Below, in pieces: positions 1 through 8,827 of a stretch of DNA of 64,000 nt (the stretch's first letter is position 1; every line of letters begins with the position of its first letter). The DNA lies in NCBI RefSeq assembly GCF_963678635.1, contig NC_087065.1, positions 20,349,623 to 20,413,622 of the forward strand, written 5' to 3'. The notes below the pieces were generated by a model. That model saw only the letters and a list, made by a program, of their open reading frames with translations. It had not been told where the DNA came from and did not search any database. This DNA is from Symsagittifera roscoffensis. Lineage: Eukaryota; Xenacoelomorpha; Acoela; Convolutidae. The position numbers were made by a program, and so were the translations under genes.

Positions 1-675
1 TCCAAAGAGTACCGTGTTACTCATTTGCGCCCTCAGCACCTCTTGCTGACACCAGTTGAGCGCCGTCCCATCCAACACACTTATCAGGCTCAAGTGTGTC
101 ACGGAGTTGCGGTAAGCCGTCACTAGAGGATCTGGAAACGCGTATGTTACAGCTGGTCCGTAAATGCAGGTTACGACCTCCTCCAGCCCCCGGATTATCC
201 CCATTGGATCCGATCTCATCGCCAGGCACAGGTCTTTCAACAGAGGCATACCACCATTCACTTGTCTCCGTTCATCTTTCGTCTTCGGATTCTTTTCCTC
301 GCCAGTCATATGTCGATTCTGCATCAGGAGATACTCCACCAGCAGCGTCTTTAGTCCCGCAGCACATTTATATGTAGGTGTCTATGCTCGAGTGGGTTTT
401 CCCCATCGATAGGGCTCCCCATATTTCGTCAGTCGATGAAATGACACCAGCTCACCATGGGTCAGGAGCATCAGTGCCAGATATTCGTCAATCCGTAGTG
501 TTTCCACACCCCGACTGAACATATACGCTGGACCCATGTTGAATAGGTACCTCGGGTAAACTAGGTACAGTTCCAATAACAGGCTGAGGGTATGCTCACT
601 ATTTCTTGTACAAAGGCTCCAAAAATGGTCTCCTTTGCACCAAACACTCCAGCCATGAACTCCTTCTCCCAACAA
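1..675 (-). pseudogene. ORF2 of copy 1, C-proximal conserved region (runs off the left edge)
   Basis: Read leftwards, this stretch encodes a conserved region of unknown function that continues out of the window. One frame from about 250 to 1 stays open to the edge and reads GGMPLLKDLCLAMRSDP, then IYGPAVTYAFPDP, then DGTALNWCQQ. Copy 2 has the same order at 28,045-28,260 (GGMPLLTDLSLAMRTDP, IYGPSVTFAFPDF, DGSALNWCEQ). The part at 382-675 is in another frame and includes FSRGVETLRIDEYL, matching copy 2 ITEGVQSLRLDGLL near 27,780. At least one frameshift therefore separates the blocks. No known domain, signal peptide or membrane segment is apparent. The conservation between two divergent elements says it was a functional protein part. 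Confidence 0.65.
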
Positions 676-740
676 GGACTCAAGAACTTGAGAATCTCGT
701 GCTCTTTTCTTGTCTTCAGCTCGCCCTTTGCGTGCTCCCT

Positions 741-2555
741 TCAGAATCCCCCAATTGTGACCTCGTTTGCAGCCGTGACGAACCTGGTCACCGTCATCTC
801 CCTACTCTCGGCCACTTCCAACTGCTCCTCAAGAAAACTCCAGATTTGCTTCACAAGAGGTGGGGCATTCTCCTTTGTCTTCTCTGTGGCGTTTTCTAGC
901 CTTGGTGTTAGGAACGGCCACCTGCCTCTTTCTTGCGTCAGTCGGTACACCATCGACTCCAGTTGCTTCTCTGTTGCAGCCACATTTTTCCTCTCATTAC
1001 TTGGTCCCATCGACTTACTGGTGGAACTCGTGATGGTCAAATCCATACTTCGAAACCACAAGCTGGCCGTCAAGTGACTTATTATTGGGTGGTCGTCCTC
1101 TATAGCCGGACTGAACTTGAGTTGTCTGACGAAGTTCGACATCTCTAGCAAGAGGACCTCGTCCAATACAATGAGGATATCTGCTAACTCATAGAAGCCC
1201 CTCAACGCGTGGGATACATCCGCCCACGCCGCCGCCAGTTCTGACTTGCGAAGCCTCAAGTTCGTCGGTTCCAACTCTCGATTGGGAGCTGCCATCAGGA
1301 TCCGCCATGTATTCCCCTCGGCTAATAAGATCAAAACCGCATACACAAACTGCAGAGCGGGAGGCATGCTCGCGTACCCGGGAGACTTCGTGAACACCAC
1401 TCTTGTTTTGGACCCAAATCGTGAGGCGACGTTCTCCTGCACCTCAGTCATTGCTGCAAATAACGTCTGGATAGCTTCCCAGATTCACTTCGACGCCGGC
1501 TCATCGCCCTTGAGTTGCTCAAGAAACCCAGTCGCATGCAGGTGGTCATTCATTCCTGCAAACAGTAGTAGCTCGGGCTCGCAAGGCATCTCCGATTTTA
1601 TCGCGACCACCAGGGTTAACATTTGGTTCAACTCAGGCCCTGGCAGCGAGTATATCAAAATCTCCGGCCAGAACAACTTGGGAGACGTTCCCTCGAAGTC
1701 CGATCACGCTACGATGATCACCCTCGCGGCAGCTGGATCTGCTCTGTCGTAAACTGCCAAGGTCTTGGCCAATTGGGCGTTCCCACAGGGTTTCCCATAT
1801 CTAGGGTCGTCCGCCAATCTCGTACCCTCATAAGCGGCATCTGCCAGTTCCATTTCTCTTGGGTCCAATAGTTTGTCCACCACCCTCAACTGCGCTGCAG
1901 TTACCAACCTGATTCTGGCATTGCTCGTTCGGTGCTTAGGGGGCTCCACTATGAGTCCCGGACTCCCCAGCAACTTGAGAGGTCTGTAATTGATAGGTCC
2001 CATGACTGATCTTGTGGGAATCCCAGTCAGATCCGCCGTCTGCATTATTTTCGCTCCTGAGAAATGCGTCTCGTGAGCCTTCAACCAGTCCACGCACTGG
2101 TGTTTACTTAGGTCCTCGTGTGACACGCGCTCGAGACCCAGAGCTTCCGCCAATTCCTGTCTACATTCCAAATCTTCCAAGTCCAGCTCCTTCTCCAGAT
2201 ATCTCGACCGGCTTGTTTCGGCCGGTCTCTCCACCCTCTTGCTCTCTACCACTACCACGGAGGACTTTACCGAACTCTGGGGTGTTGATGACGTTGCTTC
2301 CTCGGCCTCCATCGCTGCGGCACCTGGTAATCTGGTCCGGCTACTTCTCGAGCTGTCTCTAGAATCGACCCTCGCCCTCAGGCGACTGGATAGAGTTCTC
2401 GAGGCGAGGAAAGGGGGATTTGGAGGTGGTCCGAATGTGAATTGGGCCGTCTCCAGCAAGTCTGCCTCCAACGCGCTTATGTGCCTGTGGAAAACGTCAT
2501 TCAACCATTCCACTCCCCTAGGCCTGTCAAAGTGGATTTCCGTCTGAGGATGCAT
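741..2555 (-). pseudogene. ORF2 of copy 1, central region with a possible second SGNH-like domain (unit 1)
   Basis: A single frame from 2,555 to 741 is interrupted by two TGA codons, near 1,704 and 1,485. It begins just before the last catalytic block of the SGNH hydrolase (IHFDRPRG), passes a Ser/Arg-rich linker, and reaches a region conserved with copy 2 (MGPINYRPL here, MGPVNARPL there). Next comes a strand VIIVA followed by SDFEGTSPKLFWPEIL, then LLLFAGMNDHL, then SPGYASMPPALQFVYA, RILMAAPNREL and LIVLDEVLLLEMSNF, all with counterparts in copy 2 between 26,670 and 27,260. The hydrophobic strand plus GMND resembles SGNH block III, so a second SGNH-like fold is possible but unproven. The TGA near 1,704 replaces CGA of units 2 and 3, a C-to-T change at a CpG. 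The stop at 741 is followed by homologous sequence in the same frame. Confidence 0.6.
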
Positions 2556-2639
2556 CGTCGGGGAAGGCAGCTCCTTGCATTTGCTCGGCTACGTCCAGCA
2601 ATCCAATGGGAAGGACACTCCTCTGATGTTTTTGCCTGA

Positions 2640-3037
2640 TTACTTAGTTCAGGTTCCGTACCTTCGTATTCATTTCTATCGCGTGTTGGTCAGCCTTCAT
2701 ATTGTAGGGGACGGTACACACTGTTAGTATGGCAGGATCCATTTGAATCCGTAACTCTTCAAGGATGCAGTTCATCTTGTCATGCAGCCTCATTCATAAC
2801 CTTCCTTGACTCCCCCCTGGACACATCATTAGTCCCGATCAGTAGAGTTACCGTATATACTCTTGCCATCCCTAGCATCTCAAGTGATGCTAATATCTTT
2901 GGCATTGCAGCTCCAGCGAAACTCAAGATCCCAGTCTGCCAATGCGACTGAATCCGGGTCAGCACCCGCAGCAGGCTGTCCCCTATGATTAGGTGGACCG
3001 TACCCTCTGGTACACGTGGCTGCGTATGGTATTCCAC
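2640..3037 (-). pseudogene. SGNH/GDSL hydrolase of ORF2, unit 1 (frameshifted)
   Basis: Block I (HLIIGDSLLRVL), the block II glycine (FAGAAMP) and block III (LLIGTNDVSRG) of an SGNH hydrolase are intact in 2,780-3,037. An extra 4 bp after GESRKVM shifts the frame and ends the reading early. The rest of the domain, including TVCTVPYN, follows in the other frame. SGNH enzymes hydrolyse ester bonds with Ser, Gly, Asn and His from these blocks. This unit is non-functional as read. Confidence 0.75.
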
Positions 3038-3130
3038 CCAAGCCGCGTCATGGAAGCAATCCCTCCTGACTCTTTGTGCTGTGCTCTAATCCATGCGATT
3101 GTGCCTGTGGTACCTGCCCTCCGTGTTCTT

Positions 3131-4183
3131 CTAGTAGCTTGAGATTACCACACTCCTGATCGGTTGCTCCCTCCAAGTCGGGGGTAGCTCCACTCTTGCT
3201 GGACTCTCACGATTTCTTAGCTGTAGTCTCTCATTCAATTCTTTCAGACGTGACGAGCTCCCGCTCACCTGACTGCTGCTCGGGAATGAACTTGGAGTAT
3301 AGCGCGGCAGTGCGACGTCCATCAATGGGCGTATCGGTTGTGACTCTAAACCATGCAGGGAGGACGTCGACTCAGTCGGTATCCATACCTCCAACCCCTC
3401 GTTCATGTGTTCCTGAGCCGCGCGGTCAAGGTTAAACCGTCCCATCGATCTGGGAGCCTCATCCACCTCCATACGTGACTCTGGTCTTGAACCGGCGCCC
3501 GTTCGCTCCTTGGGCCTGGCTCCCTTTTGCATGTCGAGCTCGCGCTGTCGCCGCTGGATTATCTCAAGTTCCGACTTCAGCTGTTCACAATTCTCCGCAT
3601 TCTCTCGCACCCTTTGTTCTTGCTGGTGCTCAGCCTTCAGCATGTCGAGTTCCCGCCGCGCTTGGTCCTTTTCAATGACCGCCTGATCTCTCTCCAGATT
3701 CGCCTGATCTCTGTTCAACTCAGGCCCTGGCAGCGAGTATATCAAAATCTCCGGCCAGAACAACTTGGGAGACGTTCCCTCGAAGTCCGATCGCGCTACG
3801 ATGATCACCCTCGCGGCAGCTGGATCTGCTCTGTCGTAAACTGCCAAGGTCTTGGCCAATTGGGCGTTCCCACAGGGTTTCCCATATCTAGGGTCGTCCG
3901 CCAATCTCGTACCCTCATAAGCGGCATCTGCCAGTTCCATTTCTCTTGGGTCCAATAGTTTGTCCACCACCCTCAACTGCGCTGCAGTTGCCAACCTGAT
4001 TCTGGCAATGCTCGTTCGGTGCTTAGGGGGCTCCACTATGAGTCCCGGACTCCCCAGCAACTTGAGAGGTCTGTAATTGATAGGTCCCATGACTGATCTT
4101 GTGGGAATCCAAGTCAGATCCGCCGTCTCCATTATTTTGCTCCTGAGAAATGCGTCTCGTGAGCCTTCAACCAGTCCACGCAC
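3131..4183 (-). pseudogene. Junction fusion ORF: central region joined to coiled coil (units 2 to 1)
   Basis: An open frame of 350 codons created by the tandem duplication. Its first part (to about 3,713) is the start of the ORF2 central region, including MGPINYRPL and VIIVARSDFEG. At SLPGPELN it jumps in frame into the coiled-coil heptads RDQANLERDQAVIEKDQ. The second part is the Arg/Glu-rich coiled coil and the Ser-rich tail ending ISSY. It is a rearrangement product rather than an ancestral gene. The in-frame join is notable because only one of three possible phases would stay open. Confidence 0.75.
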
Positions 4184-4647
4184 TGGTGTCTACTTAGGTC
4201 CTCGTGGGACACGCGCTCGAGACCCAGAGCTTCCGCCAACTCTTGTCTACATTCCAAATCTTCCAAGTCCAGCTCCTTTACCTTCTCCAGATATCTCGAC
4301 CGGCTTGTTTCGGCCGGTCTCTCCACCCTCTTGCTCTCTACCACTACCACGGAGGACTTTACCGAACTCTGGGGTGTTGATGACGTTGCTTCCTCGGCCT
4401 CCATCGCTGCGGCACCTGGTAATCTGGTCCGGCTACTTCTCGAGCTGTCTCTAGAATCGACCCTCGCCCTCAGGCGACTGGATAGAGTTCTCGAGGCGAG
4501 GAAAGGGGGATTTGGAGGTGGTCCGAATGTGAATTGGGCCGTCTCCAGCAAGTCTGCCTCCAACGCGCTTATGTGCCTGTGGAAAACGTCATTCAACCAT
4601 TCCACTCCCCTAGGCCTGTCAAAGTGGATTTCCGTCTGAGGATGCAT
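4132..4647 (-). pseudogene. ORF2 fragment, SGNH block V and linker (unit 2)
   Basis: This 171-codon frame starts just before IHFDRPRG and ends at HFSGAK followed by a stop, because one base is missing relative to unit 1 (near 4,138). The middle is a Ser/Arg/Glu linker. An extra T just upstream of block V disconnects it from the rest of the hydrolase, as in unit 1. Confidence 0.7.
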
Positions 4648-4731
4648 CGTCGGGGAAGGCAGCTCCTTGCATTTGCTCGGCTACGTCCAGCAATCCAATG
4701 GGAAGGACACTCCTCTGATGTTTTTGCCTGA

Positions 4732-5129
4732 TTACTTAGTTCAGGTTCCGTACCTTCGTATTCATTTCTATCGCGTGTTGGTCAGCCTTCATATTGTAGG
4801 GGACGGTACACACTGTTAGTATGGCAGGATCCATTTGAATCCGTAACTCTTCAAGGATGCAGTTCATCTTGTCATGCAGCCTCATTCATAACCTTCCTTG
4901 ACTCCCCCCTGGACACATCATTAGTCCCGATCAGTAGAGTTACCGTATATACTCTTGCCATCCCTAGCATCTCAAGTGATGCTAATATCTTTGGCATTGC
5001 AGCTCCAGCGAAACTCAAGATCCCAGTCTGCCAATGCGACTGAATCCGGGTCAGCACCCGCAGCAGGCTGTCCCCTATGATTAGGTGGACCGTACCCTCT
5101 GGTACACGTGGCTGCGTATGGTATTCCAC
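4732..5129 (-). pseudogene. SGNH/GDSL hydrolase of ORF2, unit 2 (frameshifted)
   Basis: Over the coding part 4,872-5,129 this is identical in protein to unit 1, with blocks I, II and III intact and the same 4-bp frameshifting insertion after GESRKVM. The shared insertion shows that units 1 and 2 copied one another after the lesion arose. Confidence 0.75.
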
Positions 5130-5222
5130 CCAAGCCGCGTCATGGAAGCAATCCCTCCTGACTCTTTGTGCTGTGCTCTAATCCATGCGATTGTGCCTGT
5201 GGTACCTGCCCTCCGTGTTCTT

Positions 5223-6275
5223 CTAGTAGCTTGAGATTACCACACTCCTGATCGGTTGCTCCCTCCAAGTCGGGGGTAGCTCCACTCTTGCTGGACTCTC
5301 ACGATTTCTTAGCTGTAGTCTCTCATTCAATTCTTTCAGACGTGACGAGCTCCCGCTCACCTGACTGCTGCTCGGGAATGAACTTGGAGTATAGCCCGGC
5401 AGTGCGACGTCCATCAATGGGCGTATCGGTTGTGACTCTAAACCATGCAGGGAGGACGTCGACTCAGTCGGTATCCATACCTCCAACCCCTCGTTCATGT
5501 GTTCCTGAGCCGCGCGGTCAAGGTTAAACCGTCCCATCGATCTGGGAGCCTCATCCACCTCCATACGTGACTCTGGTCTTGAACCGGCGCCCGTTCGCTC
5601 CTTGGGCCTGGCTCCCTTTTGCATGTCGAGCTCGCGCTGTCGCCGCTGGATTCTCTCAAGTTCCGACTTCAGCTGTTCACAATTCTCCGCATTCTCTCGC
5701 ACCCTTTGTTCTTGCTGGTGCTCAGCCTTCAGCATGTCGAGTTCCCGCCGCGCTTGGTCCTTTTCAATGACCGCCTGATCTCTCTCCAGATTCGCCTGAT
5801 CTCTGTTCAACTCAGGCCCTGGCAGCGAGTATATCAAAATCTCCGGCCAGAACAACTTGGGAGACGTTCCCTCGAAGTCCGATCGCGCTACGATGATCAC
5901 CCTCGCGGCAGCTGGATCTGCTCTGTCGTAAACTGCCAAGGTCTTGGCCAATTGGGCGTTCCCACAGGGTTTCCCATATCTAGGGTCGTCCGCCAATCTC
6001 GTACCCTCATAAGCGGCATCTGCCAGTTCCATTTCTCTTGGGTCCAATAGTTTGTCCACCACCCTCAACTGCGCTGCAGTTGCCAACCTGATTCTGGCAA
6101 TGCTCGTTCGGTGCTTAGGGGGCTCCACTATGAGTCCCGGACTCCCCAGCAACTTGAGAGGTCTGTAATTGATAGGTCCCATGACTGATCTTGTGGGAAT
6201 CCAAGTCAGATCCGCCGTCTCCATTATTTTGCTCCTGAGAAATGCGTCTCGTGAGCCTTCAACCAGTCCACGCAC
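5223..6275 (-). pseudogene. Junction fusion ORF: central region joined to coiled coil (units 3 to 2)
   Basis: The second junction product, 350 codons and almost the same protein as 3,131-4,183 (differences include SELERIQ for SELEIIQ and LPGYTP for LPRYTP). The fusion point is at 5,805. It shows that the two duplications used the same breakpoints, as expected when a first duplication is enlarged by unequal exchange. Confidence 0.75.
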
Positions 6276-6784
6276 TGGTGTCTACTTAGGTCCTCGTGGG
6301 ACACGCGCTCGAGACCCAGAGCTTCCGCCAACTCTTGTCTACATTCCAAATCTTCCAAGTCCAGCTCCTTTACCTTCTCCAGATATCTCGACCGGCTTGT
6401 TTCGGCCGGTCTCTCCACCCTCTTGCTCTCTACCACTACCACGGAGGACTTTACCGAACTCTGGGGTGTTGATGACGTTGCTTCCTCGGCCTCCATCGCT
6501 GCGGCACCTGGTAATCTGGTCCGGCTACTTCTCGAGCTGTCTCTAGAATCGACCCTCGCCCCCAAGCGACTGGATAGAGTTCTCGAGGCGAGTAAAGGGG
6601 GATTTGGAGGTGGTCCGAATGTGAATTGGGCCGTCTCCAGCAAGTCTGCCTCCAACGCGCTTATGTGCCTGTGGAAAACGTCATTCAACCCTTCCACTCC
6701 CCTAGGCCTGTCAAAATGGATTCCGTCTGAGGATGCATCGTCGGGGAAGGCAGCTCCTTGCATTTGCTCGGCTACGTCCAGCAA
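6224..6784 (-). pseudogene. ORF2 fragment with intact SGNH block V (unit 3)
   Basis: This 186-codon frame carries LDVAEQMQGAAFPDDASSDGIHFDRPRG, here cited as SSDGIHFDRPRG, the D-x-x-H block V expected at the end of an SGNH domain. It is in the same frame as 6,827-7,216 and separated from it only by one TAA at 6,827. Unlike units 1 and 2 it lacks the extra T before block V. A single missing base near 6,230 ends it at HFSGAK. Confidence 0.7.
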
Positions 6785-6826
6785 TCCAATGGGAAGGACA
6801 CTCCTCTGATGTTTTTGCCTGATTAC

Positions 6827-7216
6827 TTAGTTCAGGTTCCGTACCTTCGTATTCATTTCTATCGCGTGTTGGTCAGCCTTCATATTGTAGGGGACGGTAC
6901 ACACTGTTAGTATGGCAGGATCCATTTGAATCCGTAACTCTTCAAGGATGCAGCTCATCTTGTCATGCAGCCTCATAACCTTCCTTGACTCCCCCCTGGA
7001 CACATCATTAGTCCCGATCAGTAGAGTTACCGTATATACTCTTGCCATCCCTAGCATCTCAAGTGATGCTAATATCTGTGGCATTGCAGCTCCAGCGAAA
7101 TTCAAGATCCCAGTCTGCCAATGCGACTGAATCGGGGTCAGCACCCGCAGCAGGCTGTCCCCTATGATTAGGTGGACCGTACCCTCTGGTACACGTTGCT
7201 GCGTATGGTATTCCAC
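6827..7216 (-). pseudogene. SGNH/GDSL hydrolase of ORF2, unit 3 (best preserved)
   Basis: The least damaged copy of the hydrolase in this window. It shows block I HLIIGDSLLRVL (catalytic Ser), block II FAGAAMPQ (oxyanion Gly), block III LLIGTNDVSRG (oxyanion Asn) and strand ILTVCTVPYN. The D-x-x-H of block V follows in the same frame at about 6,720 after one TAA. Copy 2 has the same domain at 24,843-25,850, with block I VDSL and block V changed to DVIQ. Esterase-type SGNH domains are known from ORF1 of some CR1-type elements; here the domain sits downstream of pol in a gypsy-type element. The frame is continuous with the coiled-coil ORF at 7,310-8,404 apart from two stops (7,310 and about 7,267), so hydrolase and coil were one polypeptide. 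Substrate is unknown. Confidence 0.82.
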
Positions 7217-7309
7217 CCAAGCCGCGTCATGGAAGCAATCCCTCTTGACTCTTTGTGCTGTGATCTAATCCATGCGATTGTGCCTGTGGTACCTGCCCTC
7301 CGTGTTCTT

Positions 7310-8404
7310 CTAGTAGCTTGAGATTACCACACTCCTGATCGGTTGCTCCCTCCAAGTCGGGGGTAGCTCCACTCTTGCTGGACTCTCACGATTTCTTAGC
7401 TGTAGTCTCTCATTCAATTCTTTCAGACGTGACGAGCTCCCGCTCACCTGACTGCTGCTCGGGAATGAACTTGGAGTATAGCGCGGCAGTGCGACGTCCA
7501 TCAATGGGCGTATCGGTTGTGACTCTAAACCATGCAGGGAGGACGTCGACTCAGTCGGTATCCATACCTCCAACCCCTCGTTCATGTGTTCCTGAGCCGC
7601 GCGGTCAAGGTTAAACCGTCCCATCGATCTGGGAGCCTCATCCACCTCCATACGTGACTCTGGTCTTGAACCGGCGCCCGTTCGCTCCTTGGGCCTGGCT
7701 CCCTTTTGCATGTCGAGCTCGCGCTGTCGCCGCTGGATTCTCTCAAGTTCCGACTTCAGCTGTTCACAATTCGCCGCATTCTCTCGCACCCTTTGTTCTT
7801 GCTGGTGCTCAGCCTTCAGCATGTCGAGTTCCCGCCGCGCTTGGTCCTTTTCAATGACCGCCTGATCTCTCTCCAGATTCGCCTGATCTCTCTCGAGCTT
7901 CGCTTGATCCCGGTCGAGATTCGCTTTGTTCATCTCCCTCTGTGTCCTCTCAAGTTCTCTTTTCAGACTACTGAGGTCAGGATACGCCTCTTCAGCTTGC
8001 TGCGCTCGCGTCATCGAGGGTGTCTGACTCGCTCTCTGGCCCGCTGATCTTGCTGATGGTCTGATTGGTAGTGGGAACTCCCCTGCGCCATACTCGGTGT
8101 TATTGCTCAAGCCAGGATTCCTCGCCAAGTCGAATCCCCTCACTCCTCCATCCACATTCCAGGACAACCATCTTGTTTGCTCTTGGTTGGATATTCCATC
8201 TGTGGTGTAGCCGACCATTAAAACCGCTTCTGTTGCAGACTCTCTGCATTCACCCTGCTCTTCCAATTGGAGGATGGCGTTCAGCATCACCGCCATTCTC
8301 TCATCCACTTTGGTGTAATCCAGATCCCTCAAGCGTCTGTATAGTTCATCAAGCGTGGGCCTCTTCAGAGCCGCGGGCATGGACTTCCAAAATCGATCTG
8401 CCAT
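7310..8404 (-). CDS. ORF2 N-terminal part: conserved domain plus coiled coil
   Basis: A 364-codon frame starting at ATG 8,404 (MADRFWKSMPAALKRPT). Residues 1-75 are a small helical domain also found at the start of ORF2 in copy 2 (24,084-24,338), with shared patterns such as LxELYRRLRDLD versus IDAIYCRLMDRD and SATEAVLMVGY versus PTEVLLMAAY. Residues about 90-145 look disordered. Residues about 150-225 form seven-residue repeats (LDRDQAK, LERDQAN, LERDQAV, IEKDQAR) typical of a coiled coil, then a Ser/Pro/Arg-rich tail. It is in frame with the SGNH hydrolase at 6,827-7,216; the TAG at 7,310 is probably a lesion. The start is supported by position, 0.4 kb after the end of pol, and by the homologous start in copy 2. 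By place it corresponds to env, but there is no signal peptide or membrane segment. A coiled coil could serve assembly or RNA binding; that is a guess. Confidence 0.72.
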   Translation of the reverse strand: MADRFWKSMPAALKRPTLDELYRRLRDLDYTKVDERMAVMLNAILQLEEQGECRESATEAVLMVGYTTDGISNQEQTRWLSWNVDGGVRGFDLARNPGLSNNTEYGAGEFPLPIRPSARSAGQRASQTPSMTRAQQAEEAYPDLSSLKRELERTQREMNKANLDRDQAKLERDQANLERDQAVIEKDQARRELDMLKAEHQQEQRVRENAANCEQLKSELERIQRRQRELDMQKGARPKERTGAGSRPESRMEVDEAPRSMGRFNLDRAAQEHMNEGLEVWIPTESTSSLHGLESQPIRPLMDVALPRYTPSSFPSSSQVSGSSSRLKELNERLQLRNRESPARVELPPTWREQPIRSVVISSY

Positions 8405-8827
8405 TTTTTTTCTTTTATCTCTGGATGATCTTGCGCACGTACCAACTTGAGAATTACAGTACCAACTTGAAAATTAGCGTACCAACTTGAGTGCTTGAGA
8501 ATTAACTTCTTCAAGTGCTGTTTGACTATGGGTTCGTTCAAGACCTTCTTTTTCTTTCAGTTGAGTATAATTGGGTAGTCAATTTGACTTTACCAAATCA
8601 ATCTGAAAATAAAACTTGATCTTTAGACTAACAAGCTATGTTCCTAACCTAAACCCCCCTGCCATTATAATTAAAACCTTATCCTTTTCGCTCTACTAAA
8701 ATAATTCAATTGGGAGTTTTCTAAGAGCATGCAGATTCATTTTATGTTTAGCACCATCAATCATTTAAAATTTAATTGTCATGCCAATCACTTTTAAGAT
8801 CCTTTTACCTGTTCCGTACCCCAACAC
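8405..8827 (-). promoter_or_regulatory. Spacer between pol-macrodomain and ORF2: acceptor-like site and 20-bp repeats
   Basis: AT-rich noncoding spacer. On the minus strand it contains GTTTTATTTTCAG ending at 8,603, a good 3' splice-site sequence, followed about 200 bp later by the ORF2 ATG. Copy 2 has a similar site at the same place (24,035-24,047). Between 8,439 and 8,498 a 20-bp unit occurs three times (plus strand GTACCAACTTGAG...), that is CTCAAGTTGGTAC in the sense direction. Both signals would fit expression of ORF2 from its own spliced or initiated RNA. No intact ORF is present. Confidence 0.45.

Larger units (their letters stand above)
1626..7892 (-). repeat. Threefold tandem repeat of a 2.09-kb ORF2 segment
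   Basis: The segment 1,626-3,712 (2,087 bp) is followed by 3,713-5,804 (2,092 bp) and 5,805-about 7,892 (2,087 bp). The units are nearly identical over their length. Each new junction joins the codons for SLPGPELN of the central region to RDQANLERDQ of the coiled coil, at 3,713 and 5,805. Indels mark the units: units 1 and 2 share an extra 4 bp (near 2,793 and 4,885) and an extra T in the SGNH block V; units 2 and 3 share 6 extra bp (near 4,279 and 6,371) and lack one base near 4,138 and 6,230. Each unit carries the coiled-coil end, SGNH hydrolase and start of the central region. Confidence 0.92.

Noticed and set aside
382-1451. An env gene in the third ORF
   Set aside because: No signal peptide, furin-like site or membrane segment is visible; the region has SGNH and coiled-coil features instead.
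2012-2547. Plus-strand ORFs over the ORF2 units, repeated at 4,077-4,731 and 6,169-6,809
   Set aside because: They mirror the GC-rich minus-strand frame and recur only because of the triplication; they have no match in copy 2.
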